From Cryptomeria japonica (Eukaryota; Streptophyta; Pinopsida; Cupressales; Cupressaceae), in the NCBI RefSeq assembly GCF_030272615.1, contig NC_081414.1, forward strand, positions 909,235,009-909,299,008: a DNA stretch of 64,000 nucleotides. The letters are read 5' to 3'. A program made the translations under genes and the position numbers. Under the pieces are notes generated by a model. The model worked only from the letters and a program-made list of their open reading frames with translations, did no database searches and was not told the origin of the DNA. Shown here one piece after another: positions 21,625-33,433 of this stretch. Position 1 is the first letter of the stretch; each line of letters opens with the position of its first letter.

Positions 21625-22409
21625 AAAGCTTTGACAAAAGTCACAAAATCATCTTTGGCATCAATGTTTTCTATTTTTGTTGATATCAAGTTATAATTGT
21701 TGGTATAGAGATAGACAATTTCACCACTCTTTTATAACTAAGTATTTGTATTTAAATTGTAATATATAATTTCATTTATAGTTATGATATTTGTAAAAGG
21801 TACGATTAGATGATATATTATCATATATAATTTATGATAATATTTTAATACTTCATCACTACTTATCATGTTATTAATCATCAACACTTTGAGTTTCTTC
21901 TTACAATTTTAAAAATGCGATGGGCATCATACTATGTCTTTATATGTACCTTTCAATTTTATGGAAAACTTCTTTAATGGTTGATATCTCAATAGTTCTA
22001 AATTATCTTTTTTCTTAACATGCATGCAATTTAAATTGTCAATTGTTTTACATTAGATCTTTTCTAAGTTTCATATGAAAGATAAAACACTTCCCAAAAG
22101 TTTCATAATGCTTCTTTCTGTATTGAGAACCTATAAATACACCATAACATTTTCTAATAATTTAAATGGCTTAAATTAATTGCAAAAAATCTGTAAATAT
22201 TTTGAAACAATATCCCTTCACTTTGGTATAATTGATTCATACCGCTATCCTTAGTGATGCTCTTAGACATAGAATTGGGTCAACTATTTATGAACATGTA
22301 AGAAATTGGTTGGAGATACAAAAGCATGTTATGTATGTTCAGTATGTGATGTCAATCCTTTTATAAAGATTGAAAATGAAATGTTAGATCTTTTAAGGTT
22401 ATTGTAGAT
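21625..22409. other. AT-rich upstream region, no gene seen
   Basis: I saw no coding frame or element signature between the SDR upstream repeats and the LINE 3' end. Confidence 0.4.
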
Positions 22410-22689
22410 GAAGTAAAAAAAGTTCTTTGAAACTCGTTTTTGATTAAGGAAAAATGGGTTTTAAGGGACCCGAAACCCACTTACAAATCATAAAGAAAAG
22501 CATTAGAGAAGCAAGAAAGGACAAAATGAAGAAAGAAAGGTAGCAAAAGATCAGCACAAAAGACAACAGCCAGATAAAAGTACAGCAAAAGACCAGTGAG
22601 AAATTGCCACACCTAAAACAAAACTAGAATATCTAGGTGAAAATCTTTATGGTCTCCTTAGCATCCTTGACAAGCATCATTATTGCATT

Positions 22690-24520
22690 TGTTGCCTCTT
22701 TAAGGTCTTTTCTTTCCTACACCTGTTGATTGTCTTTAGTCTTCAACTCCAACTCTTTAGCATTTTGCCTAGTTCTGCGTCTGGAAGAATGCTGGACAAA
22801 GCTAGAACTCGGCTCATCATCAACAATCATAGTATCTTTGTTCTGCTTATCCTTCTCTAGGCAAGCAACCAATGCATTCATATTTTGGGAAGTCACCTTC
22901 ATCACAACCAAGCTATGCTCGATGATTTTCCTTAAAGCACTCATAGTTTTTTGAACCCTGTTGTTTATCAGTTCATAATCAGACTCACCCTTTTCTTTGA
23001 GAGTCCTCACCACATCCTCCAGGTGCTTCACATCTCCTTTTATGATCTTACCCTCTGACTAGTTGGGAATTTATTTTTTATCCTCTGCTTCACTATTATC
23101 CTCAAAATTTTCCTCTTTTCCTTTATCATTAATGTCCTTAACCACATTATCAATTTTGAGCTCCAACTCTCTCTGTTTTTCCTGAATGTTGGTAATATTA
23201 TCAACCACCCACTTTTGGAAATTAAACATTTCCAAAGAGCTATTTCTAACAGCATTCAGAATAGTATCTGCATCCTCCATGTCCTGGGCAGAATCCTCAG
23301 GCCTAGGGTTGCCCTCCTCCATATTATTTTGAACCTCATCCCTGGTTTCTGTATCATAGGGACTCTCCTTCTCCTCTGACTCATCAAAATCCTCTTTACC
23401 CTGCTCATTATCCTTGTCTCCTTTCTCATCCTCCACCTCCTTCTCTTGCTCATGCTTCGCCTCCTTCTCCACCTCCTTCTCCTTCTCCTACTCCTGCTCA
23501 GGATCGGTCGTCTCTTTAGCATTTTCTTTAGCTTTCTTACTAACCATCAATTTCTTTTTAGGGGGAGGATTGGTAGAATCCTCATCAGACTCAGAACTAT
23601 CATCATCCTCGGAGATATGGGCACTCTCCACAAGTGGATCATCCTTATTGGCCATACTCATAAATTAACAAAATAAGGCCTTGGTGGGCAATGGGGTAGG
23701 AATTGGGTTTCTTAGCATGGTCAGCCAGACTGTCATTAAGGGAAGAGGCCAAATAGAAGGGCAAAGATATCTTAGAACCATGGCAAAAGTGATTAAGGAT
23801 AACAAAGTGATAATTATAGACTTTCGAGAACCTACCATCAACAGTAAGATACTCCATTAACACTTTCAACATTTTCTGCCAAAAGGAGTTTACCTGGTTA
23901 GGGAGATAATAGGAAATATTATCTTTTTTGGTAAGGTGAGCCCTTTCTTCTTCGTTCTTGGGGAAAATTTTTATGGCTTCCACCAAGAACTTACGATCTC
24001 TATAAAACTTGATGCCCTCCTTTTGCAAACCAGTCACCTCGGCCACCAAATCTTCATCCACTCTCCAGGTCTGACCAAATAGAGTAACTCTATTATTTTT
24101 CCAACCTTGGCAAAACCATGAGAAACGGGCTTTTTGCTCCAATGCAATTTCTCCATATAATCAGTGAAGTCATTTTTATGCAGCCTTCTCCAAATTTTCC
24201 TTTCACCCTTCCAACTATCACAGCTGGTGGGCTCATTATGGTTGAGATATCCACCCATAATGTAGAAGCAGTTCAATTCGAAACCCTCAGAGGACCACAA
24301 ACTAACCAGATGCTGAAGAACAGAGAAGTTGGAATCGAAAACCAAGGTAATTATCTTGTTTTTCAAGTATCCCTTTAAAACATGCAAATTAACCCATTAC
24401 TTAATATGATAAGGCCTTTCACACCTATACTCATTAATGTGACGCTTGAGACAGGTCATCATCTGACAATCTGCCTCACTCCAAACTCTGTCATTGAAGT
24501 TCGAACCAAAAAGGCTAATG
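22690..24520 (-). pseudogene. Extra third coding region (ORF3) of the LINE
   Basis: Directly downstream of RNase H, in shifted frames: SLFGSNFNDRVWSEADCQMM, then LKGYLKNKIITLVFD; then the 165-codon frame 24142-23645 with TWRVDEDLVAEVTGLQKEGI and KFYRDRKF; then, from about 23668, a highly charged segment (KKAKENAKE, Lys/Glu repeats, EDEKGDKDNEQGKEDFDESE) and a coiled-coil tail to 22717. The middle part resembles the 'putative plant transposon protein' class seen in plant retroelements; this is from memory and not certain. It lies between ORF2 and the LINE 3' UTR, so it appears to travel with the LINE. Function unknown; possibly an RNA-binding or scaffold protein captured by the element. Confidence 0.55.
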
Positions 24521-24526
24521 ATTAGA

Positions 24527-27500
24527 TTAATATGTACCATTGATCCTGTCATTAAATAATTGCTCTCGAACTTTGTTCTTACATGACGACTCCCCGATAT
24601 AATTAGCATCTTCCGCTAAGATGATGCCTTCATTAGCTAGCAAGTCGGCTACCCTATTACCTTCCCTAAAGGTATGGATAATAACCACACTATCACAAGA
24701 ATCTAACATTTTTTTTGCCTTATCAATGATATTTTGGATATTCCAAGAAGGGGAACTAAGACCTTTAATAACCTGAATTATATTAAGGGAATCCCCCTCC
24801 AGCCAATTTTTTTTAAAATTGAAACCCTAAGCAAGATGAAGACATTTTAACATTGCTAGAGCTTCTGCAACATGGTTGTTTTTAATTCCAAAGGGAGAAG
24901 CAATCACAGCAACACAAAAGCCATGAGAATTTTTGATAACACCTCCCCCACCAGCATTACCTGGATTTCCTTTAGCTGCACCATCAAAGTTCACCTTCAC
25001 CCAATCATGAGGAGGGAACCTCCAAATAACATTATCTCTTCTACTCTTCAGATCACATTTCCAAACCTTATTCAATAGTTTCCATTCTGTAAGAATCCTT
25101 TTATCATTATCATTCATATCAATATAACTACACTTCTTGTTGCTTTTGTGAATGGTGTTGATGTTTTCTTTAATAGCCCTACAAATCTTTTCAAAGACCA
25201 CCTAAGAAGAACACTTAGTCTCCCTAAAAGTTCTACTTTTTCTCTCCTTCTAAATATGCCAATAGGTCATAGGAAGAAGAAAGGACAGGGTCTTGATGAT
25301 GGGAAGCTTGGTAGGGAAAATCCAATGCCAAAGGACTTCCTTAAAACTATTATGCATAACCCAATCAACTTTCCATTGCGTCCATACTTTACCCCATATT
25401 TCCTAGGTAAAAGAACAGTGAATGGACAAATGATCCACAGACTTAGCCTCTTTCTAACACAACTCACACCTATTAGGGATCATAAATCCTCTTCTGACTA
25501 GGTTATTAATAGTGAGAATCTTGCTATGAGTGGCAAGCGAGAAAAACAATTTAACTTTAGGAACGAGGAATCTATTCCAAACTTTAGTTAATGTAGGGTT
25601 ACAAGCCTGAGTAGATATCTTTTTGTAAGCAGAAGAAATAGTAAAAGTACCCCTAGGATTACTCTTCCATAAGAAGACATCATCTGAGTCTTTTCTAACA
25701 GAAAATGACAGCAAATCATGTTGGAGCGAAGAGAATCCAGCATATACAACATCAAGTCTAACCTATTTATTCTCCTCCCAATAATTACAAACCATAGAAC
25801 CAAACCTCCTTTTACAATCTTCAATGATATGGCTACAATCCTAGTTAAAAAGAGGCTCATATTTGATCTAGAAATCCTCCCAAAATCTGATTTTGTTACC
25901 TTTGCCAAGGACCTAGCCAACTCCAGCTTTAGCAACTTTAATAGATTTTATCATACTATTCCAAATAAAAGATCTAGCAGGGATATCTTCAGAATAGAGA
26001 AGGGAATGAATAGGATGACTATGGATGGATTTGTCAAACCACACCCTACTCCAATCCCTCTTAATACCATAGGCCCTCCAAACCTGTTTGGCTAACATAG
26101 CTTTATTGAAAGGTTTAAGGGATTTGATACCTAACCCCCCACTACTTTTAGCACAGACTTTATCCCAAGCAACCAAAGCAATCCTTTTCTTATCTTCCAC
26201 ACCAGACCAAAGAAATATTTTCTAAATTCTTTCTAATGCTTCTACAAATTTGATCGGTATACTAAACAAACTAAAAGCATAAATAGGTAGATTCTGAAGG
26301 GTAGCTTGAAGAAGCTGGAGCTTACCAGCCTGTGACAACATAGAGCCTTTCCATCCAGCCAGTTTTTTGTTGAACTTATCAATAAAAGAATTCTAGAAAG
26401 AGTTTGGAGGAGCCAAACCAAGAGGGAGGCCCAAATAAGTAGAGGGGAGCAGCTCAACCTTATAGCCAATTATGTTAGCAATCCTCTGCTGCCTCAACAA
26501 GGGAGTGTTGATGAAGTAAATAGTAGATTTCTCCCAGTTAACCTACTAGCTAGTAGCAAGGGAATAAGAGCTGAGAGCATTTTTTAAGGCAAAAGCTTCA
26601 CCCATAGAAGAGTATCCCAATAATATAGTATCATCAACAAACTATTGATGAGTGCAGAAGAAATTAGCTAAAGAGGGTTGAAATCCTTTGATGATCCTTT
26701 TCTCCTTCAACTTTTGAATCAATCTACTCAAACATTCCACCAAAATAGTGAAAAGAATGGTCAAGATAGGATCTCCTTTCCTGAGACCCCTTCAAGACTT
26801 AAAAAATCTAGAAGGAGATCTATTAACAAGAATAGAAAAATTCGGCGTAGATATCAACTCTCTAGTGATTTTGATAACCTTCTCATCAAATCCAAAGGCT
26901 TCCATGATCCTAAAAAGAACCTTCCATTCAACCTCATCATACGCTTTTGCCAAATCCAGCTTTATGACAAATCCCTCTTTGTTTGCAACATTAAGAGAAT
27001 GGATATTCTCATGCACAAGAATTATAGAGTCCAAAATCTGCCTACCTGGGACAAATCCTTTTTGCTCCTCAAAGATAACAAGAGGAAGAACAACCAGCAA
27101 TCTAGAAGTCGGGACTTTTGAGATTATCTTGTAAAAAGAATTGCATAGACTTATTGGCCTAAACTTACCCATAGAATCAGCTCTAGCCAACTTAGGAATT
27201 AGAGCAATGAAGGTAGAGTTGATTTCTTTAAGAATTCTTTTGGACCCAAAGAATTCTTTGACAACATTGACCACATCAGCCCCAACAATGTGCCAATATT
27301 CCTAAAAGAAAAACATGGGAAGCCATCCGAGCCCGATGCCTTATCCCCTTGGAAGGAGAAAACAACACTTTTAATTTCATCAACTGGGGGGATGGTAGAT
27401 AAAATCCTATTCTGATTAGGTCTAATAATCTTAGGAATATTTTCAACAAGATCTTGTTGCTTAACAAGGTCAAGTTCCTTGCTACCAGTCAGAAGGTTAG

Positions 27501-28708
27501 AGAAGAACCTTATAGCTTCATCAGCTATATCATCATCTTTGACAAAAGTTTTATCATTAACAATCAATTTGGAAATTCTACTTGTCGCTTTATGCTTCAT
27601 CAATGTCATATGAAAGAATTTAGTATTTCTGTCACCAACCTTTAACCAAATTACCCTGGATCTCTGCCTCCAGTAAATTTCTTCTCTTGAAATAGTGTTG
27701 TTTAATTTGGCTAGAACCTCATCTTCTTTAGCCTTGGGGACATTCTTATAACCATGTTTCTGAATAGAATTTTGAATTTGTTCTAATTCCTCCTTGAGCT
27801 TCCTCTTAGATTCAAAAATATCCCCAAAAACCTTTTTATTCCAAACCTTAATGTTATCTTTGATGTTTCTTAACTTTTTTGCAACTTTGAACATGGCAGA
27901 ACCATCCACAGTTATATTCCACCATTTGGAAATGGAAGCTTCCAAGGAAGGGTGTGAGATCCACATTTTTTCAAACCGAAAGGGAAAGTAGTGTTTTCCC
28001 TTAATAGAATCAACAACAAAAGAAATAGGATAATGGTCTGATCCAATTATGTTAATAACAGATAGAGAGCATCTATACTTAAGGACCCAGTCAGGATTAA
28101 TAAGAGATCTATCAAGCCTTACCTAAATAAGTTCTCCTCCATCCCTTTGATTAGACCAGGTGTAGGAAGCTCTAGAAAGGTCAACATCAATGAGGGCATT
28201 GGCATTGATAACGTCAATAAGATCAATCCTTTTATCTAATTGAGCTTGGGTTCCAGCAAATTTTTCAATCTCCTATTGAGGAGTGTTTAAATCTCCCATC
28301 AAAAGCCAACTATCCTGGGTAAAAGTCCCTCTTTTCTGCTGGATTTTGTCCCAAAACTTGCTCCGAGCAGCTTTAGAGTTGGGGGCATAAATGTTGGTAA
28401 CCACCCAGTCCTTTCCTTCAGCAATGCATTTGACTCTCATAGAAATGATATTACCGATCTTCATCAATCAAGTCTCCATCAATAGTTTTCTTATTCCAAA
28501 ATATGGTAACCCCACCAGACGCTCCATTAGAACTACTACCACACACACCCCCAAGTTTAATGTATTTTAATTTTTATACTTTTTCGTTAGTCATTCTAGT
28601 TTCCTGATCCAGGATAATGTCCGGATTATGATCTCTGATAAAATTTCTGAGCACATCTTGCATATGGAGACCATTTAGGCCTCTAATGTTCCAAGATATT
28701 ACCTTCAT
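24527..28708 (-). pseudogene. LINE ORF2: endonuclease, reverse transcriptase, zf-RVT, RNase H
   Basis: The start is ATG at 28708 (MKVISWNIRGLN, the typical apurinic-endonuclease opening). Endonuclease pieces: NIYAPN, LMGDLNT, SDHYPISF (about 28050). RT: KASGSDGFP, FRPISLCNSFYKIISK, GFVPGRQILDSI, KLDLAKAYDEVEW, GLRKGDPI, and the FVDD catalytic box at about 26630, directly preceded by a stop. The zinc-binding zf-RVT domain at 25714-25454 ends NRCELC. RNase H at 25201-24827 has VNFDGAAKGNPGNAGGGGVI, followed by REGNRVADLLANEG. The chain would nick target DNA and copy LINE RNA in place. At least six shifts or stops make this copy dead. Confidence 0.88.
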
Positions 28709-29339
28709 TTGGAAACCTGGGAGCAAGAATCCTGAATGGTTCACTACCTTCCATTAGCTATATTTTGTTTTCTCTCCTAGTCCCTATGCCACTTCATAGT
28801 TTTGCACCCCTGTGGAGATTTGGAAAGTCCAATATCCGCCTTAGATCTGGTTCTAGTTTTAACCCCATTAGTACACCCTGTTTTCTTGTTTTCTTTTTTC
28901 CCACTTCTATTAACTCTTTATTTTCTTCATTTTTATACATTGACTTCTTACTATTCCAAGGTTCTCCTTTTCGCTGAGATGAGGTAGGCGAATCAGTCCC
29001 AACGTTATGGAATAGAGAGTTAAGGTTAACTTGGGGCAATCTAAACTGGGTCTTTTCTTCAAAGATTACATCTAGAGCTTCAGAGTCCTTTGAACACACT
29101 TTATTACATTCCTGTTTTTTTTCTTTTGGAATCTCATATTGTGATTCATTTGTGTCTCTAATCTCACCATCTTCAAGAATTTCTTCTATAATTTCTTTTT
29201 CTTCTTCTTGAATCTGTAAAGCTTCAAAGCCATTACTTGTTTTAACTTCAAATACATTCTCTTCATCCTTTCTAATTTCGTTATGAGGAATCTGCTTGGA
29301 AGGACTAGCTTTCCTTCATCACTTGGTATATCTTTTCAG
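28709..29339 (-). other. LINE ORF1-ORF2 linker region
   Basis: This probably encodes the C-terminal tail of ORF1. A 101-codon frame (29099-28794) is charged and low in complexity and has no domain that I recognise. Confidence 0.4.
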
Positions 29340-30429
29340 TTACTAGGGAATCCAGTTCCTCCTTGCAATCTACCCTCCTTATTTTTGTTCAGCTTCTCTT
29401 TCCAGATCTGTTTAACATGATTATTATTCTTCTAAGCATTCTTTGGGTTACTAGGACAAGCCTTTGCCCAATGTCCAACTTTCTTACATGAAAAGCACAT
29501 GAAAGGGAGAGATTCAAACTCTATGAGTTGTTCCTACTTACCTAGCTTGGAATTTATTTCGATAGAGCTAGGAAGGTCCATGTTCTGTGAGATATTAACA
29601 CATATCCTCCCATACACCGGTCTCTTTTGCATTGCTATCATAGGATCTATAGCTACAAGCTCCCCAAAGGATTTAGCAATGCCCAAAAACACGTCCTCCA
29701 ACCAAAATTCAAGCGGCAAACTAGGGAGCCGCACCCAGACCGAAGCAGATTCAAAAAAGGAGTCATTGAGCTCCATTTTTGGAGACAATTTTATTAAAGA
29801 TAAAGAAGACTTCCCAAGCATCCAGGGTTCTTCACTTAGAGCCATTTCCAAGTCTTCACCACGGAAGAAGGAAAAGACAAAAAAAACCTTTGACGGGGCT
29901 GAAACATCAACCTGTCCTTTCACCCTCCATTTTCTCTTCACAAAAGACCTAACAACTTCAATATTAGGTCTGGGTTCAACAAATTTCCCCACAAGAGAAA
30001 ATACCATAAGAGAAATACTGTGATCTATGAGCACGTCCGGTACAACAATAGCTAATCTGCCTACCTTTCTATCAAAAATATCTTCCATAGAGGGAAAGGT
30101 AGATTTGTATCAGTAGGCTTGTTTGCAAAGAAATTGTTCCAGGGTTTGACCATCTGGTCTCCAATCGTCTTTTCAAGCTGAGTGTTCAAGATCTCGTGAC
30201 CCAACTTTGTAGAATCTTTAGTATTTTTAAAGTCAAGAGGAGGGTCCCGATACCATGGGTCCCCATCATTTCGACCATCCTCATCATCCCTCGTAGATCC
30301 CAAACAGATAAGTTGTCCTTGAGCTACAGAGGCTGCAAAACCAGAGGAAAAACCAGTCGCACTATTCCCTCTATTCGCAGAATTCAAATTTCCCTCCATT
30401 CGCTGCAAAGCTTTGTTCTCAATTTGCAT
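29340..30429 (-). pseudogene. LINE ORF1, DUF4283 RNA-binding protein with zinc knuckle
   Basis: The N-terminal frame 30429-30061 (from MQIENKALQRMEGN) shifts at about 30088 into 30088-29534, which carries VRSFVKRKWRVKGQV, FFVFSFFRGEDLEMAL and VWVRLPSLPLEFWLEDVF, the DUF4283 core. After one stop comes FMCFSCKKVGHWAKACP (about 29460-29515), a complete CX2CX4HX4C knuckle. ORF1 proteins coat LINE RNA and are needed for its transport and integration. The decay matches that of ORF2. Confidence 0.82.
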
Positions 30430-30440
30430 GGATATTAGAG

Positions 30441-31414
30441 TTGTAAGTTTGTAAGTTGTTATATGTTCTTAATCTAGAACTATTTTCCTTAGTTTACTAT
30501 TTTCTATTACAATGAGCATTCTAGCAGTAAGACGCCCTTTTTGTAATCTAGTAGGGAGCCATTTGATTCTTCTTTGAAACTTGTTATCATCACCCTCTTA
30601 GAAGTAATATTGACTAAATGATGAAAGAAAGTGACATTATAAAAAATGTACCTTCTAAATAGGTAAATAAATTCATATTAGCATCCAATATGTATGATAA
30701 TTTTGATGATGATGTCAATAATCTAATAAATTTAATAAAAGAATTTTGTAAAAGATGTAGAAAATTAACAACATTTCATCTACAAAATGAATATACTAAC
30801 ATTATGAAGATAGTAATTTACAATAGATACAAATACATAACGTATCAAACTAAAATAAGTTATCAATTTTGTTTCACACCATAGCAGATTTCCTACAAAA
30901 TCTACAACTTTTCTTTAGACAAATAAATGTAGGTTGTGACAAAATTACTTACATACTCCATTTTGGTCCAACTAGGTTTTTTGTTAATAGCAAAGTGGTT
31001 ACATACATTTAATAATAATCTCAAAATTGATTTAAAATACAAAGCCAACCTCATGGGAAGTTGCATGTCAAAAACCACTATAAGAACCAAGATGCTTTAC
31101 CTCAATAAATAGTAACTAGTTGCTTGTAGATAATTTTTTCTATCCCCTAGTAAATTAAATTTTCTCCTCTTGAGCATTGATCACTTATTAAGGCCTAGAC
31201 TACTACAAAATAAAAATATAAAAAATTATATTTTTCTACAATTAAGTTGGCTTAATATAGAATTACCATGGGAAGTTTCAATGTTGTTATCATGCTTTAA
31301 TAAACCATTTTATCATGCTTCAAATAACCACCTTATGCATGTAAAATATTAATAAAAAGATGATGAAATCACCATAGGATCAAATAAACAATGAGGCACA
31401 AATTAGCAACAAAT
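30441..31414. other. AT-rich spacer, no gene seen
   Basis: Between the LINE 5' end and the small candidate gene. Short frames only, with no repeat boundary identified. Confidence 0.35.
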
Positions 31415-31791
31415 CTAACTCAAAACTGTAGTGGCACCACTAGCCAATGTTTCTAGGCTAGTGGCAAGGGATAAATGATGCTCAAGCTTAGATGTTTTCA
31501 ATCTATTAATCAATCTAGTTATTTTAGCAGTGTGTTTCCCTAAATGATTAAGCAAATCTTCCTCTGTAGTTGTTGTACAGTCTAAAAGAGGAGTTGGAGG
31601 TGTATCCCAAGGGTTTTGTTGTGGTTTTTTCTGTGGGTTTTGAGGTGTGTCTTGTTGTGGTTTTGAATTTTCAGAATCTAATATTGGTAACAAAAAAAAT
31701 TAATCAAAATCAATGAATTTATATTGAAAACGTAAATAAAATTTATCAAATGTGTAAAAATAATAATAATGCATAACTGACCTCTTTTCAT
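31415..31791 (-). CDS. Candidate small two-exon gene, about 90 aa, unknown
   Basis: Exon 1 (31791-31782) is ATGAAAAGAG followed by GTCAGT. Exon 2 (31677-31415) follows a pyrimidine-rich tract ending ATATTAG. The junction completes an Asp codon, and the 273-bp total is a whole number of codons ending in TAG. The product would begin MKRDSENSKPQQDTPQNP, a Pro/Gln-rich start, then a Leu/His/Lys-rich helical stretch (EEDLLNHLGKHTAKITRLIN, then RLKTSKLEHHLSLA). GGGCTATATATTTTC about 25 bp upstream of the ATG could be a TATA box, though that is close. No family recognised. The structure may be coincidental, or a gene fragment carried by a repeat. Confidence 0.32.
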
Positions 31792-32155
31792 GGCATCTAG
31801 GTGTGAAAATATATAGCCCGTGCGTGGTTTGGAACAAAAAAACCCCTAAAACTCGCTCTCGACCGCAAAAGAAAAGAACATAGTCAACTATCAAAAAAAA
31901 AAAATATTGACAGGGATCACATATGCAATCTTATTTCCCAAAGGACCGTGTACGCAATTTTGTCCCTTTAGGCTGGGGCACAACGAACCTAACCGTGTAC
32001 GGGGTTTTTTAAAATTTTAAAACTGCGAACACGGTTTCTGTTTTTTTAACTTTTTTTTGGTGTGAGTCCACTTTTTTGCACACCATCTTGGTGCACACAT
32101 TCCATAGTTTATTTCCCATATTGACCCTTAGAGGAAAGTGATTGCAATTTAAGAT
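31792..32155. other. Intergenic sequence with T-rich tracts
   Basis: No gene seen. Contains poly-T/poly-A tracts and a GTGTACG/CGTGTACG pair near 31948 and 31996. Confidence 0.35.
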
Positions 32156-32160
32156 CTTGT

Positions 32161-32750
32161 TAGATCAAACCATAATTTTAGCAACATGCATGCATTTAGA
32201 TTCATCCACACATAATCATAAAATAGAAGAAAAAATAAAAGAACAGAACACAAATTTATCATGTGGAAAACCCTTTCGGGTAAAAAACCCACACTCCAAA
32301 ACTAGAGAGTCATTGTATTATTCAACAACAAAAAAAATTACAATACAATCTCAAAATTGTTATGGCCTTGTTTCCAAAGGAGGAAGAGCTACTCTATATA
32401 TATACAAATTTGAGAAACTTAATGTTATAATTAAGTTATCAAATTTGTCACCTCTAACCCTTCCAATGCCACCACTATAGTCATATTATTGACTAAGCCT
32501 ATATGTGGCACTCAAACATCTACAAGATTGACACATATAGAGTCCAACTTGATTCTACCATGAATCACTTAATAATTTACTAAGTCAATACAACCAAGTT
32601 GTAGAATCCTAGTTGGAGACAACTTACTAAATATAGTAAGTACAACTCACACAACTACATGTATGACACATACAGGAGTAGAGTCTTAATTGAAGACAAC
32701 TTGTATGACACATATGGAAGCAAAGTCCTAATTGACTTCACATTCCAACA
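32161..32750 (-). mobile_element. Solo LTR with 5-bp target duplication
   Basis: CTTGT flanks both ends (32156-32160 and 32751-32755). On the minus strand the unit opens TGTTGGAATGTGAAG and ends GATCTA, where an LTR would usually end in CA. It contains the GTGGAAAACCC/GGGTAAAAAACCC block (about 32260-32290) that is common near the 3' end of plant LTRs. No internal coding region is attached, so this looks like the product of LTR-LTR recombination. Confidence 0.68.
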
Positions 32751-33006
32751 CTTGTTACATGTCCAATGAATGAAACAACCATGCATACATTGACACATAA
32801 GGCATACAATAATAGTAAAATTGTGCACATGTTTTACACTAACCATTTTTTAACATTTTCATAGAGGTCAACAAAGATGTGATTGAGTTCTCTCCCATAA
32901 ATAGAAAAGAAAGTTGGTCAAAAATAAAGTTTTCTTTTCTTTTCACAACTCCCAATAATAATATTTCAATCATATACTGTGTGAATGCATATTATATAGA
33001 TATAGA

Positions 33007-33029
33007 TATATATATATATATATATATAT
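33007..33029. repeat. (TA)n microsatellite
   Basis: About eleven TA dinucleotides within a longer AT-rich stretch, in the duplicated intron 4 segment. The parental intron has only a short ATATATATA here. Confidence 0.85.
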
Positions 33030-33049
33030 GTTGACAAATGTTTTGACAG

Positions 33050-33433
33050 ATGATGCCAAATCCAGTGCTACAAAAACAACTTTCTGACATGGATATTATT
33101 AGTGAGGAATTTCTGGATTCCATGTTAACTCAGTTTTTAGACGATGTCAAGCAAAACAAAAACTTGGAAGAGAAAGGATGGCCAGCCCCATTTTCCGCCT
33201 ACAAAATGTCAAAGATTTGTATGAACGCATACACACGTCTGTTAGCCCGTGAGCTTTGTGATAAGGCGTACGTAAATTGCATTCATCCTGGATAGGTTAG
33301 AACTAGAATGACATATGATACATGAGACCTATCACCAAGTGAAGGTGCTCAAAATGTAGTGAAATTAGCTTTGTTTCCTCTTGGTGGACCTTCTGGTAAA
33401 TACTTTATTGAAAAGGAGATTAGCGGCTTCTAA
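33050..33433 (+). pseudogene. SDR exon 5 pseudogene copy
   Basis: It is the same length as the parental exon 5 (384 bp) and free of frameshifts, with a preserved TTTTGACAG acceptor before it. Over the first 81 codons I count 69 identical residues, including [15 protein letters not shown] with the YxxxK pair. Two nonsense changes follow: the Tyr after HPG is TAG (33292-33294) and a Gly codon is TGA (33325-33327). The last codons ([12 protein letters not shown]) remain recognisable. The upstream exons were not found nearby, so this is a dead fragment. Confidence 0.9.

Larger units (their letters stand above)
22410..30440 (-). mobile_element. L1-type LINE with RNase H and an additional third coding region
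   Basis: On the minus strand the order is ORF1 (DUF4283 and zinc knuckle), ORF2 (endonuclease, RT, zf-RVT, RNase H), a further coding region, then a 3' UTR around 22440-22490 reading GGGTTTCGGGTCCCTTAAAA, a type of ending seen in plant LINEs. All coding regions carry shifts and stops. I could not define target duplications or a clean poly(A). The total of about 8 kb is longer than a typical 6-7 kb plant L1 because of the third region. Confidence 0.82.

Noticed and set aside
23256-23676. Arg/Leu-rich frames on both strands
   Set aside because: Shadows of the Lys/Glu-rich LINE ORF3 segment, caused by its biased codon composition.
26678-27134. Plus-strand frames of 128-147 codons
   Set aside because: Antisense shadows of the LINE RT domain.
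29499-30023. Plus-strand 174-codon frame
   Set aside because: Antisense shadow of LINE ORF1 (DUF4283).
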